A DNA stretch of 64,000 bases from Pinus tabuliformis (Eukaryota; Streptophyta; Pinopsida; Pinales; Pinaceae): NCBI GenBank assembly GCA_031772625.1, contig CM062814.1, positions 360,751,750-360,815,749 of the forward strand, given 5' to 3'. Position numbers and translations under genes: made by a program. Positions 34,740 to 45,463 of the stretch are shown here, one piece after another (the first letter of the stretch is position 1; each line of letters opens with the position of its first letter). The notes under the pieces are model-generated. The model had not been told where the DNA came from. It ran no database searches and saw only the letters and a list, made by a program, of their open reading frames with translations.

Positions 34740-37680
34740 TGCAATGTTTTCATGTACTTATTTTTGCTATGAGATGCATTGTGCTCCATAGATCCTTGTT
34801 TGATGTTTGATGTGGGATCTTGTTTTCTTACTTGTTCACGATTCCTGCTTGATGTGATGCAGAATCATCTGTGGGATGTACTTGTTGTCATGATTCCACA
34901 TGTTTTGTTTGAGATCCATTTGTCGTCATGTTGACAGGATACTCATGTGTCGCCATATATTCTTTCATTGAGATCCCTTTAATGCCATGTTGGCGAATTC
35001 TCATTATCTTCATGCATGAGTGTATGTCATACTGATAGGAGTCCTTTTCTACTAAGAGTCCCCGTAGTGGAACACCTCCTGGAGCCACTCCTGCGTGAGG
35101 GAATTTTCCTTGTATGATAGACACATCACCACCTATGTATATCATCACTATTCATAGCACTTAATGCAGCGACCTACACCATCTTGACACTAGGGCTTGG
35201 AGAAGTAGTCCCTCCTAGACAAACTCTGTTATCAACGTCTTGTTATTTTATGTTGCTAATGATTGTCATGTTCCTTCTTCTTTACAATATGCATATATGT
35301 TCAATTATGCTATTTTAAATGCAATTCTAATCACATCATGAAAGGAAAATATCTTGGTTAAATACGGTCATTGAGTCAACTCGGATTAGAAGTAGTCCAA
35401 TGCACTTGTCACAACTATGTATTTTCTCCATTAATCGTTGTATGTATTCTACTTCATAGGATATCATTATCCAAATTTAGTTGCATTCATGGTCATGTGG
35501 AGTAGTCCCTTTCACTTGGAAAGGAAGATTATTACAACAAATATAATTTATGATTACAACTCCATTACAAGCTTAGGGGGAGCATGTTCAGTTTCAGAAT
35601 AACATTGTTTAAAGACATGTTGGCAGTTGAATTTCCTGGTTTTCATCAACTTTGTATCAACATGGTGTTCAACATGATAAGGGGACTCCCTTTGTCATTC
35701 GACACATTATTGGAATTGTCATTTAGTGTTGGTATGACCCTTTTTCCATTGATGTAAAAGGGGGAGAGAATTTGGATGGAAAGTTGTAGTGTCAGTATAT
35801 GAAGGTCAACCTCACTTGTTGGATAGAGGTTGACGTCAATGTTAAAGGGGGAGTTTGTTGGCATTGATGTCAACAATTTGGAAATACTTTTTGTTGTGTA
35901 TATGTGTGTTTGGTTTGATAGTCCTAGTGGTTGGCATTGGTGTCAACATACTTGTGGCATCCCTTAGTGGATAAGATTTGGAGGCTGAGTAGACATGGAC
36001 ATGTAGCTTTGGAGATGTTGTTTCTTCAGTGTATTGAAGTTTTTCTCTAGGTGCTCCATATGTCTCTAGATATCTCAGAGACATTGGACATGCTACTCCA
36101 TGAGTTGAGTTGTGGTTGCTTGTTTTGGAGGTGCTTCTACCAGTGTTGGAGGAAGTTGTATGACATGAGGTTGTGGCTATAGGAGTTGGATATGCTACTA
36201 TAGGAGTGAGAGATGTTCCTACAGGTAACGTAGGTGTTTTTCCAGGTTATGGTTGTTGCTTGAGGAGTTGGATATGTTGGCCTTGGTAATAAGACTTTAA
36301 TAATAGGTCTTGCATGTCATTGAGTTCTTCATCTTATTTCATCAATTGTAGACTTGACACAGTGGCTTGGAGGAGTATTTAGGAGCTAAATAATATTTTC
36401 CATAATGTGGCAGAGGTTCACAGTTGAAGGATTAATCTTTTAACTTACCTTTAGCCTCAAACAGATGAGAAAAATCTTGTGAGAGCGTTTGGAAGGCTCC
36501 AACCACTGGTAGAGCAACCTATGGGAGTGGTTATATGCTCAGGCACATGGATACAATGCTATGGGAGTGATTGAAAAATTTTCATGAGTTTTTCTTCGGG
36601 TTTCTCATGTTGGTTAGCTAATTTTTGTGTTAAGACGACATCCTTGATCATAAATTTTCAGTTTATGGTCGGAAAAGTTTGTGGGACCTCCATAAGATGC
36701 TTAATGTTGAAAATATCAAAAACGCCAGTGGAGTTAGTTGTTGATTGAGTCAATTAGCTGAATTTGGATCAAATCAAATATATGAACATAGTTGTGCAAA
36801 TCAATCGTTTTGTCTAACTATTCAGTTGAGAACTTGAGTTCATATAGATATTGGAGAAAGATCATTGCTTGTATGCTTGACTGTTCAGTTGTTATGTGGA
36901 GTGAGTATGAGCTTGGAGAAGAGCCTGCAAGTTGTGTGGGTTGTCTATGCATATTTTCTAAATCTGTTTGTAGTTGTAGATAGAGATAGATGAAGTCTAT
37001 TTCAGCCATTATATTATGTAGGGATTGAGGTGTTTATGTGTGGATTGGAATAGAGTTTGAGGAGTTTGTTTTGGAGCTTATGTGGGAATTTTGTGTGGTT
37101 TTTGTTATTGTAACTTATGCTGCAAATTTGTTATTCGATTGTTCTTTGATGTTGTGTTGTTGTAGTGCTCATGTTGAACATGTTTATAAGCCCAATTTGA
37201 AAATATATGATGTGAAGCTCACACGAAGGAAGTGAAGGCGTAAAGGCATCAAAGTATATGGTGTGCTGGTAGCTTCAATAGAAGGAAGTTACTTCTCCAT
37301 CAAGTATGACTTGGATAGTCCAATGGTAGTTGGGCGAGGATTGTTGATCCTAGTGGCCTTCAGTGGATGGTATTCCATAGGCATGAGAGAGAGAGACAAT
37401 TTATTGTATGAAAGGGTCAACATACTGTATAATAAGATGACTCTTCTCTCTATGGGTGTAGTAAATCATGTACAGTTTTTTTAGCTATTTAATAAAATAA
37501 TTGAGTAGCGTAGTAGTAGGGTGGTATTTTTCCTAGGGAAGGGTTTTTCACTAGACATACTTGTGTTCATTTTGTTGATTATTTTATGGTTTCATGTTTA
37601 TATTTGATGCACTAATATCTAATTATGTTAGTCATTTTACGGATGTTTAAAATTAAATAATTGGAGAAAATTTATAAGTT
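34740..37680 (+). mobile_element. LTR element relic: polypurine tract and candidate right LTR
   Basis: Repeated purine phrases before an LTR boundary (AGGGGGAGCATG at 35,575; AAAAGGGGGAGAG at 35,757; TAAAGGGGGAG at 35,843-35,853) are followed by TGTTGGCATTGATGTC at 35,856, like the 3' boundaries of the neighbouring element. The LTR may run to about 37,680, past a U5-like GGAAGGGTTTTTCACTAGAC at 37,538. No coding domain or left LTR was found. Confidence 0.4.
35843..35853 (+). promoter_or_regulatory. Polypurine tract of relic element
   Basis: TAAAGGGGGAG, three bases before a TGTTGG LTR-like start. Confidence 0.5.
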
Positions 37681-37695
37681 TCCTCACTAATGATC

Positions 37696-37734
37696 CAACC
37701 CCAAACCCCCCTCCCCCCACCTCCCCCACCCCTA
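37696..37734 (-). other. C-rich tract; potential G-quadruplex on minus strand
   Basis: On the minus strand there are five runs of at least four G separated by 1-3 bases, in a region otherwise about 70% A/T. The motif exceeds the usual four-run quadruplex pattern. Whether it folds or has a role is unknown. Confidence 0.6.
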
Positions 37735-38555
37735 GTCAACAATAATCTAGCTTCAAATATCACAATCAATTATTCATCTACAACAACCCCAATCCATAGA
37801 ACTCTTTCCAATCAACTTGTAATCCACGTAATGGGACCGAATTCACTAATCAACAATCCATTATATTAATCCACTTTCATTTAAGGCGCCAACATATAAT
37901 GGCCAACAATTTTCACTATTGGAATTCCAAAGATTTTGAGTTGTAGATAATTGTAACAATGATAGCAATTATCACTATAGATAGTCTTCATTATATTCAT
38001 AAATATTGCACTATATGTCAACATAATTTCTACATCAATTTTATTGTTGCTTATATAGTCAATGTATCTTTAAGTGTATATTCCTTATATACAATCTATA
38101 GTGACCTTAGGCTATAAAATAGTATATAATTCATATTAATAATTTAAATATTCAATTAAATCACGTAACATATCACATAGTTTTCTATGCTACTCTTTCC
38201 TATGCTGCAACCTTTTGCAACATGTGGTGCAATTGCCAGTATATAAGTTCAGGTATATACATTTAAAAAAGCATGCAAGAAGATTCATAACCATGTATAT
38301 TTAGCTCCATTTTATCATCCACATTCTTAATTTTTAAATGATATTTATTACAACACCATGGGCTAATATTGTGGCATATAAATACAAATGCCAAAAAAAT
38401 TCCTTTAATTAGTCAATTTAATTAAAAGGAAAATAGAACATAACTATTTCGAAAATAAATTTCAACTTTTCATTTGTGTATATTAATATGAATAATTTAG
38501 AATGTTTCATAAGATTAAAAAATTTACCATATTTTTAATAATAATGAAATTAATT
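37735..38555. other. AT-rich intergenic DNA
   Basis: Nothing recognisable apart from short A/T runs. Confidence 0.5.
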
Positions 38556-38710
38556 CCACTTTGGGTAGCTCAATTGGCAATGGCAGTGGAAATGAAGTGT
38601 CATCGAAGTAGAAGTCTTGGGTTCATATCTTGTGCTACCACCCCGATTAAGGTGAGAAGTTGGACATAATGAGCATGTGGTCCTACCAATCTTACAAAAA
38701 AAAATTAAAT
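38556..38710 (+). mobile_element. tRNA-derived SINE
   Basis: A pol III A box (TAGCTCAATTGG, 38,566-38,577) and B box (GGTTCATATC, 38,620-38,629) lie 54 bp apart. A tRNA-unrelated stretch (AGAAGTTGGACATAATGAG) and a poly(A) tail from about 38,696 follow. The length of about 150 bp fits plant SINEs. AAATTAA-type sequence on both sides may be the target duplication but is low complexity. Confidence 0.75.
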
Positions 38711-38869
38711 TAAATTAAAATTATCAATAAGCTTTTAAAATTCTATATAACTTATAATAATTATTTATTAATAAAGGATATACCTGAAATGAGATATATC
38801 TGATCCAGAACAATAATAATTTACAATACAATGCTTACTCATATGATTTACTCTATAGTAGTTTCTTGT

Positions 38870-39314
38870 CTAACTCAAGAATCCTAGAAATTCACCAAAA
38901 CTATATCTGTGAAGCGCTTTATAGAAGTTCAGAGAGGGAGATATTCACGCAAAGCTACTACTGAAACTCGTTTCTTCATAATGGGAATTGAAGAAGATTT
39001 TAAAACCATTCCAAGATGGAATGTTCAGGAAAAATATAACTAGAACGCAATTGTTTTACAGGCTGGCCCATGGAAAATATATCATGGAAAATTGCACATA
39101 TTAATCCCTGACCCTCGCCATGACCTTCGCCAACGAGCTCTTCAAAAATAACAATGATCAGGGAAGAGTCAACAGCTGAAATTGCAACAACCAGCCGACA
39201 AGTCTCATGAAGAGAAATATATTGTTTTAAACCTTCAACCCTCACTTGAACGGAAGGGGAATCCATCTCCATGCACAGCAATATCCTTCGAGACTGCGAG
39301 ACCCTGCTAGTCCA
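38870..39314 (-). pseudogene. RING-H2 pseudogene copy 2, 3' part
   Basis: The reverse complement aligns with 18,415-18,830: MEMDSPSVQVRVEG, HETC, then AAISAVDSSL-equivalent residues and the RING region. Nearly every zinc ligand is lost (ICAIF for CxxC, LRSSY and PEHS for the C-x-H-x2-H-x2-C core), and a stop follows EWF. Similarity continues into the 3' flank (AAGCGCTTCACAGATATAG). The remaining 5' part lies at 45,464-46,150, beyond the copia insertion. Confidence 0.9.
39310..39314. repeat. Target site duplication GTCCA, left
   Basis: Repeated at 45,464-45,468. Removing the element and one copy restores alignment with the RING gene around 18,385. Confidence 0.95.
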
Positions 39315-39505
39315 TGTTAGAAACTGCTATTAGAAACAGCAAAAGGCTCATTGCTTTTTAACGTTAAAGCAGTTTCTAATCTTAATGTGACCCGATCTAA
39401 TCTTAAAGAATTTAGATTTTATCCTAAAGCAGTTTCTAATCTAAAGCATTAGATCTTAAGCGTTGAATTGGTATATGATGGGCGTATCAGATTAGAGTTA
39501 AATAA

Positions 39506-39513
39506 TATATAAA
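39506..39513 (+). promoter_or_regulatory. LTR TATA box
   Basis: TATATAAA, 141 bp before the LTR's ATG, followed by a pyrimidine-rich CTCTCTCTCCC stretch where initiation is plausible. The same motif is in the 3' LTR at 45,210. Confidence 0.65.
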
Positions 39514-39646
39514 GGATTGGGTCCTCTCTCTCCCACACACAAGAGTTGCATTCTTCTCCATCAAGAAGCACATAAAGAAAGTGAGTGCAAGAGGAGAGAA
39601 ACCGAATTCTGAAGAAGAGGAACAGTCAGGAGTCAGATCAAAGTAG

Positions 39647-39680
39647 ATGGCAGCCGTTACATCTTCCGCTGTTGATCAAG
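39647..39680 (+). CDS. Predicted first coding exon of gag, inside the LTR
   Basis: ATG 39,647 opens MAAVTSSAVDQ and ends at a consensus donor, CAAG|GTATGT (39,681). Joining 39,680 to 41,280, just after TTTGCAG, keeps the frame: the junction codon is GGA, then GTT ACC and the ATG at 41,288 of the gag frame. The combined N-terminus would read MAAVTSSAVDQGVTM. The intron would be 1,599 bp and would contain the primer binding site. Seen: sites and frame. Inferred: splicing itself. Confidence 0.6.
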
Positions 39681-39761
39681 GTATGTCATCTCATATAAAG
39701 TTCTTTTTGTGAAATATTCGGTATTGATGATCTTTGGGCTGTAAGTTAAGACTTTTACATT

Positions 39762-39773
39762 TGGTATCAGAGC
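39762..39773 (+). promoter_or_regulatory. Primer binding site, tRNA-iMet
   Basis: TGGTATCAGAGC, 12 of 12 to the plant consensus, two bases after the 5' LTR. Confidence 0.95.
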
Positions 39774-40097
39774 CACAATCAATAACTGAATATTTCCTAT
39801 GATGTTAGTCAAGTCCTGCGTATGCTTCACAATAATAGATTTTGTGCTTTACTCATGATATTAATCAAGATTCGTGATCCGATTTATCATATCCCCTTGT
39901 TTGATTCTTGAGTGCCCCTCACTCCCAAAGCGTGTGAGTGATAATTTTGCTCAGTGAATCGCTGCATGCAAAACGAAGTTGAATCTTCTTTGTTGTGAAC
40001 TCCAGCGTGCCACGGGCTTTCTCTCTCCATGACAAACCCGTCCATTGATCGTTCTGTGACATTCATTTCATGTCAATTATTTTAAAATTTTAATAGA

Positions 40098-40565
40098 TTG
40101 GTGATAATGCCCCAATGTTGTGTAAAGAAGAGGAGGAAGTTGAAAACTGTGTGTTTGATTGAGAGACTTACAAACAGTTTGACAAATTCGCTTTCGCCTC
40201 CACCACATGATCATTCATTCTCCAGTCTTAATCATCTAGAAATCCCCCTTGAAATTAGTATGAAAAATTTGTCTTATTTATTTAAGACTCGAAAAAGAGA
40301 AGTCAAAATACCCGACACAGCCTGGTCGCTGGAAGAGGGCAAATGAGTGAAATCAGGTGTCGAAGCTTTTCGACTTTCAAGGAAAATAATGGAACGAAAT
40401 AAGAAGGATATGATTCTCCTGGAACGAGAAGCTGTTATTCAGACTATGAAGTCAAAGATCATCGCGAGATTGGCTTCCCTTGTAGGTAAGTCTATCGCTT
40501 TCCTTAAACAGAAAATAAATTATGTATTCAACGAGGAAAACGTATGCAACTCGCTTATCAATTAA
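40098..40565 (+). other. Leader reading frame split by one TGA
   Basis: One frame stays open from a start near 40,098 (MPQCCVKKRRKLK close to its beginning) to 40,565 except for a single TGA at 40,344. The second half is basic and helical (RKIMERNKKDMILLEREAV). No known domain. It sits within the predicted intron, so it would be translated only from unspliced RNA, if at all. Confidence 0.3.
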
Positions 40566-41279
40566 AGAGGTTTTATCTTATTTTCTCTAAATTTTGACGG
40601 GTCTTGTGTGAAACTAGCTCACTGTACAGGCAGGTGTCTTGTTTTCTCTGAAGTTAAAGAAAGTAATGTATGATTTACCTTTTGAGGGCCTTAAATTTTT
40701 CTATAAATTTACAAGAAACACACGAGACTTTAATATTGTGCTACTGCTTTAAAAATCTACAGAACTCCTGTAGGAAAGCTACAGTTTCGATTGACGTTTG
40801 AAATTTGGGCATAAAAGTAATTGTTCTGTGACTGATTGTTTTGCATAAAGTATGTGTTATAAATCATTTATGCACATGAGATTTATGATTTTGTTAATCA
40901 ACAAAGTGGTCAAAATCAGAATAATCATTTAGTGCATAAGTGACATAATGATTATTGATAGAAATTGCCAGATATAATAATACCAATTAGAACTGGCGTC
41001 ACTAATGATAGAACCTGAGAACTTACCCAAAGGAAAGTCTTGTTCTATAACTAGTTGACATGATGAGGTTTAATAGATATTTTGATTAAATAAATATTGA
41101 TCATCCAAAGATGTCAGTTCTATTTGATTGAATATATTTATTACCTGCTTATGTTTTGGTATTTAATTATGTTAAGTATAAGATAGTATCTACCTAAAGG
41201 AGTGTTATATTATACTATTATGTCTACATCTGAATTGCGTTAGTTATGAGCTTATAGTGATTTCATTTTTAATTTGCAG

Positions 41280-42043
41280 GAGTTACCATGAATACACATG
41301 CTTCATCTGTTACATTGTTCACTGGTGTTAATTTTTCTGAATGGAAAGAACAAGTCAATTTCCATTTAGGTATTCAGGATCTTGACTTGGCACTCCTTGT
41401 GGATAAGCCTGGTGCTCTTACAAGAGATAGTACTGAGGCAGAAAAATCACACCATAAAGCATGGGAACGCAGTAACAGATTGAGCCTTATGTTTATTAAG
41501 ATGACTGTTGCTAACAACATCAAGTCAACAATTCCACAAACAGAAAGTGCTAAGGAATATATGCAGTTTGTGGAAGAGCGTTTTCGTTCAGCTGATAAGT
41601 CACTCGCTGGTACTCTTATGGCAGAACTCACGACCATGAAGTTTGATGGGTCACGAACTATGCAAGAGCACATTATAGAGATGACTAATATTGCAGCAAG
41701 GTTAAACTCCCTGAGACTTACAGTAGAGGATTCTGTTCTTGTCCAGTTCATCCTGAACTCGCTACCTTCTGAATATGGACCTTTTCAGATTAACTATAAC
41801 ACTATAAAGGATAAGTGTAATGTTAATGAATTGGCCAGTAGACTTGTTCAGGAAGAAGAACGGTTGAAAAATCAATTGAATCACTCAGTAAGTTTTGCGA
41901 GTAATAAAGCTGGTAAAGAAAAGAAAGGAAAATCAAGTCATTTCAAGAAGAAAAAGGCACCTGCTAAGAATGGGCAGGATCAGGAAAAGAAGGAACTAAA
42001 GAGTGTTCAATGTCGTATCTGTAAAAAGAGACTTATCGTCTAA
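41280..42043 (+). CDS. gag of young copia element (truncated)
   Basis: 251 codons from the internal ATG 41,288 (14 more if spliced to the LTR exon). It shows the classic plant copia capsid: FTGVNFSEWKEQVNFHLG near residue 11, KAWERSNRLSLMFIKM around 56-71, KSLAGTLMAELTTMKFDGS at 103-121, then VQFILNSLPSEYGPF. A basic linker follows, and then the start of the zinc knuckle (VQCRICKK). The knuckle is cut there: after KK come four alien residues and a stop, because a deletion joins it to the end of the protease in another frame. The nucleocapsid function is therefore lost, though the capsid domain is intact and could assemble with intact relatives. Confidence 0.9.
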
Positions 42044-42054
42044 TTCTAGAAAGT

Positions 42055-44202
42055 GGATATGTATTAAACTTATACAGTACCCTTTATGTACCTTCATTAT
42101 CTAGAAACCTTATTTCCACAAGTAAATTGGATATTTCTGGTTTTAGATGTATGATTGGATCTGGTTGTTTTAATTTATATAAGAATACTGATAATGTTGG
42201 TTCTGGTATTCTAATTGATGGTTTATATAAATTGAAACTGAATGACACTTATGCGAATTCCTTGTTGAATGTAGTAAATAATGTTGGATGTAAACGTAGC
42301 AGGTTGAATGAAAATTCTGCTTTCTTGTGGCATAAACGACTAGGTCATATATCCAAAGAAAGAATGATGAGATTAGTAAGTAATGAAATTTTGTCAAACT
42401 TGGACTTTAGTGATCTAGAATTATGTGTGGATTGTATTAAAGGCAAACAAACCAAACATAATAAGAAAGGAGCCACTAGAAGCAGCCAGCTTCTTAAAAT
42501 AATACACACTGATATTTGCGGACCTATGGACACTCCAGCCTTTAATGGAGAAAAGTATTTCATCACTTTCATTGACGATTTTTCCCGTTATGGTTATGTC
42601 TATTTGCTTCATGAAAAATCTCAATCTGTGAATGTCCTTGAGACATTTGTAAAGGAAGTTGAGAGGAAATTAGATAAAAAGGTGAAAATCATAAGGTCTG
42701 ATAGAGGTGGTGAGTATTATGGTAAATATGATGAGTCAGGCCAGTGTCCAGGTCCATTTGCAAAATTCCTCGAAAGTCATGGCATATGTGCACAATACAG
42801 AATGCCAGGTACACCACAGCAAAATGGTGTAGCAGAAAGGCGCAATAGGACGTTAATAGATATGATTAGGAGTATGATGTCAGATTCTACACTACCTAAG
42901 AATTTGTGGTTGTATGCTCTCAAAACCGCTAATTATTTGTTGAATAGGGTTCCTAGTAAAGCTGTTCAAAAGACTCCTTTTGAGTTATGGACTAACAGGA
43001 AACCTAGCTTAAGACACCTGCATGTTTGGGGTTGTCCAGCGGAAGAGAGAATTTATAATCCACATGAAAAGAAATTAGATTCTCGAACGATCAGTGGGTA
43101 TTTTTTAGGTTACCCTGAGAAATCTAAAGGGTATGTGTTTTACTGTCCTAATCATAGTCCAAGAATTGTAGAAACTGGTAATGAAAGATTCATTGAGAAT
43201 GGTGAAGTCAGTGGGAGTACTAGAAGAGAAATAGTAGAAATAAAGGAAACAAGGGTAAATGTTACATTGCCTAGAATAGTTCCTCCATCTACTATTACTC
43301 CAAATGTTGTTCCAGCTGTTGTAGAACAGCATGATGATAATGAACAACATATAAATGAAGAAGTACTTCCTGAAGGAAATGACTTACATAATACTGATAT
43401 GCATGAACCACAACAAGTAGCATTAAGAAGACCTCAAAGAAATCGTAGGTCAGCTATTTCTGATGATTATGTGTTTTATATGCAAGAATCAGATTATGAT
43501 ATTGGAATCAATAAGGATCGAGTTTCGTTTTCATATGCTGTAGAATGTAAAGAGTCAAAGGAATGGATTAATGCCATGAAAGAAGAAATGAAATCCATGC
43601 AACAGAATGAAGTTTGGGATCTCGTTGAGTTACCACATGGCTGTAAAAGAGTCGGATGTAAATGGGTTTTTAAAACCAAACACGACTCTAGTGGTAATAT
43701 CGAACGGTATAAAGCTAGACTTGTTGCTAAGGGTTACACTCAGAAAGATGGTGTTGATTACAAGGAGACATTTTCTCCTGTTTCGAAAAAGGACTCACTA
43801 AGAATAATAATGGCATTAGTAGCTCATTATGATTTGGAGTTACATCAAATGGATGTGAAAACAGCCTTTCTGAATGGAGATCTTGATGAGGATGTTTATA
43901 TGGATCAACCTGAGGGTTTTTCTATAGAAAGTAAAGAACAATTGGTGTGTAAACTTAAGAAGTCAATATATGGGCTTAAACAAGCATCCCGGCAGTGGTA
44001 TATTAAGTTCAATACCATTATTACATCTTTTGGTTTTAAGGAAAATACGGTTAATCACTGTATATACCGAAAGATCAGTGGGAGCAAGTTTATTTATCTG
44101 GTCCTTTATGTTGATGACGTCTTGCTTGCTGCAAATAATTTAAGTATATTGCATGAGACTAAGGAATTTCTCTCAACGAAAGATTACATGCTCATCCAAT
44201 GA
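42055..44202 (+). pseudogene. pol of young copia element: integrase and reverse transcriptase, deleted
   Basis: Opens with the last 25 or so residues of the protease region (ILESGYVLNL, LYVPSLSRNLIS); the catalytic aspartate triad is absent. Then the integrase HHCC zinc region (WHKRLGHIS to CVDCIKGK, 42,328-42,445), and the integrase core with all three acidic residues: TDICGP (about 42,510), SDRGGEY (about 42,700) and QNGVAERRN (about 42,820). RT follows, with the motifs KARLVAKGYTQ, DVKTAFLNGDL, SIYGLKQASRQW and the catalytic YVDD (44,107). RT breaks off after HETKEFLS, where a deletion fuses it to TKDYM and a stop soon follows. Probably more than 100 residues of RT and connection are missing. 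Confidence 0.93.
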
Positions 44203-44692
44203 ATCGGAAGTGATTGGATATAGCGATTCAGATTTTGCTGGATGCATCGATACTAGAAAATCGACTTTTGGTTACCTGTTTATGTTTGCTCAAGGTGCCA
44301 TATCATGGAAAAGTGCGAAACAGACTATCGTTGCTTCATCCACTATGGAGGCAGAATTTGTGGCATATTTTGAAGCCACAATTCATGCATTATGGTTGCG
44401 GAACTTTATTTCAGGACTTGCGGTTGTCGACACCATTAGCAAGCCGCTGAAAATTTATTGTGATAACTCTGCAACAGTATTTTTCTCAAAGAACGACAAG
44501 TACTCTAAAGGTGCCAAACATATGGAACTGAAGTATCTTGTTGTGAAAGATGAGGTTCAGAAACAAAGAATGTCAATCATGCACATCAGGACAGAACTTA
44601 TGATTACAGACCCTTTGACGAAAGGGTTACAACCAAGACAATTTAAGGAACATGTTCAAAGAATGGGTCTTGGTTGTATTAATGATAATTGA
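44197..44692 (+). pseudogene. RNase H of young copia element, out of frame with RT
   Basis: Reads SNESEVIGYSDSDFAGC at the start (first catalytic Asp), STMEAEFVA (Glu), YCDNSA (Asp) and a tail ending DPLTKGLQPRQF, then a TGA at 44,690. Catalytic residues are intact, but the domain is one frame away from RT because of the deletion at about 44,180. Confidence 0.93.
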
Positions 44693-45007
44693 TGTGTGAC
44701 ATTCTGAGCTCTTTTATGTGTTTCTGATATACAATCATGTGTTTCTTGTTTTAATGTAGTAATACGTATTTTATGTAATTTTAAACAAGAAAGAGTCTTA
44801 TAAAGATATTATGTTTAATCATTATGATATAAGACATTATGTGGACCATTATGCTGTTTTATATAAATTATGAGTATGAATTGATGGATTGCTGGTATTG
44901 TAGTATATGGAAGGGAATGCATTGAATTAATAGTGCACAACCGCCATAACTCTCAGCAATTTATCATAGTATGATGTTCAACGCTTAATATTATGAATAG
45001 TCGGGTC

Positions 45008-45018
45008 AAGTGGGAGAA
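45008..45018 (+). promoter_or_regulatory. Polypurine tract of young copia element
   Basis: AAGTGGGAGAA directly before the 3' LTR. Confidence 0.85.
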
Positions 45019-45463
45019 TGTTAGAAACTGCTATTAGAAATAGCAAAAGGCTCATTGCTTTTTAACGTTAAAGCAGTTTCTAATCTTAATGTGACCCGAT
45101 CTAATCTTAAAGCATTTAGATTTTATCCTAAAGCAGTTTCTAATCTAAAGCATTAGATCTTAAGCATTGAATTGGTATATGATGGACGTACCAGATTAGA
45201 GTTAAATAATATATAAAGGATTGGGTCCTCTCTCTCCCACACACAAGAGTTGAATTCTTCTCCATCAAGAAGCACATAAAGAAAGTGAGGGCAAGAGGAG
45301 AGAAACCGAATTCTGAAGAAGAGGAACAGTCAGGAGTCAGATCAAAGTAGATGGCAGCCATTACATCTTCCGCTGTTGATCAAGGTATGTCATCTCATAT
45401 AAAGTTCTGTTTGTGAAATATTCGGTATTGATGATCTTTGGGCTGTAAGTTAAGACTTTTACA
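45019..45463 (+). repeat. 3' LTR of young copia element
   Basis: Same 445 bp as the 5' LTR with about nine mismatches. It keeps the TATA box, the ATG (45,351) and the splice donor (45,385), so it could drive a chimeric transcript into 45,464 onward. Confidence 0.95.

Larger units (their letters stand above)
39315..39759 (+). repeat. 5' LTR of young copia element
   Basis: 445 bp, starting TGTTAGAAACTGC and ending GACTTTTACA. It contains a TATA box at 39,506, an ATG at 39,647 and a consensus splice donor at 39,681. Confidence 0.95.
39681..41279 (+). other. Predicted 1.6-kb leader intron
   Basis: GTATGT donor in the LTR; acceptor after a T-rich stretch (TTCATTTTTAATTTGCAG). It is AT-rich like plant introns. 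It includes the primer binding site and a leader frame at 40,098-40,565. Confidence 0.6.
39315..45463 (+). mobile_element. Young Ty1/copia retrotransposon, internally deleted
   Basis: Two 445-bp LTRs (39,315-39,759; 45,019-45,463) with about nine substitutions by eye (about 98% identical). TG...CA ends, a tRNA-Met primer site, a polypurine tract and a perfect 5-bp target duplication GTCCA (39,310-39,314; 45,464-45,468) are all present. Gene order gag, integrase, RT, RNase H defines Ty1/copia. The protease with half the zinc knuckle, and the end of RT, are deleted out of frame, so it cannot move by itself. It is inserted into a minus-strand RING pseudogene. Confidence 0.95.

Noticed and set aside
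41374-41751. 125-codon minus-strand open frame
   Set aside because: Lies within the copia gag, whose plus-strand capsid motifs are clear.
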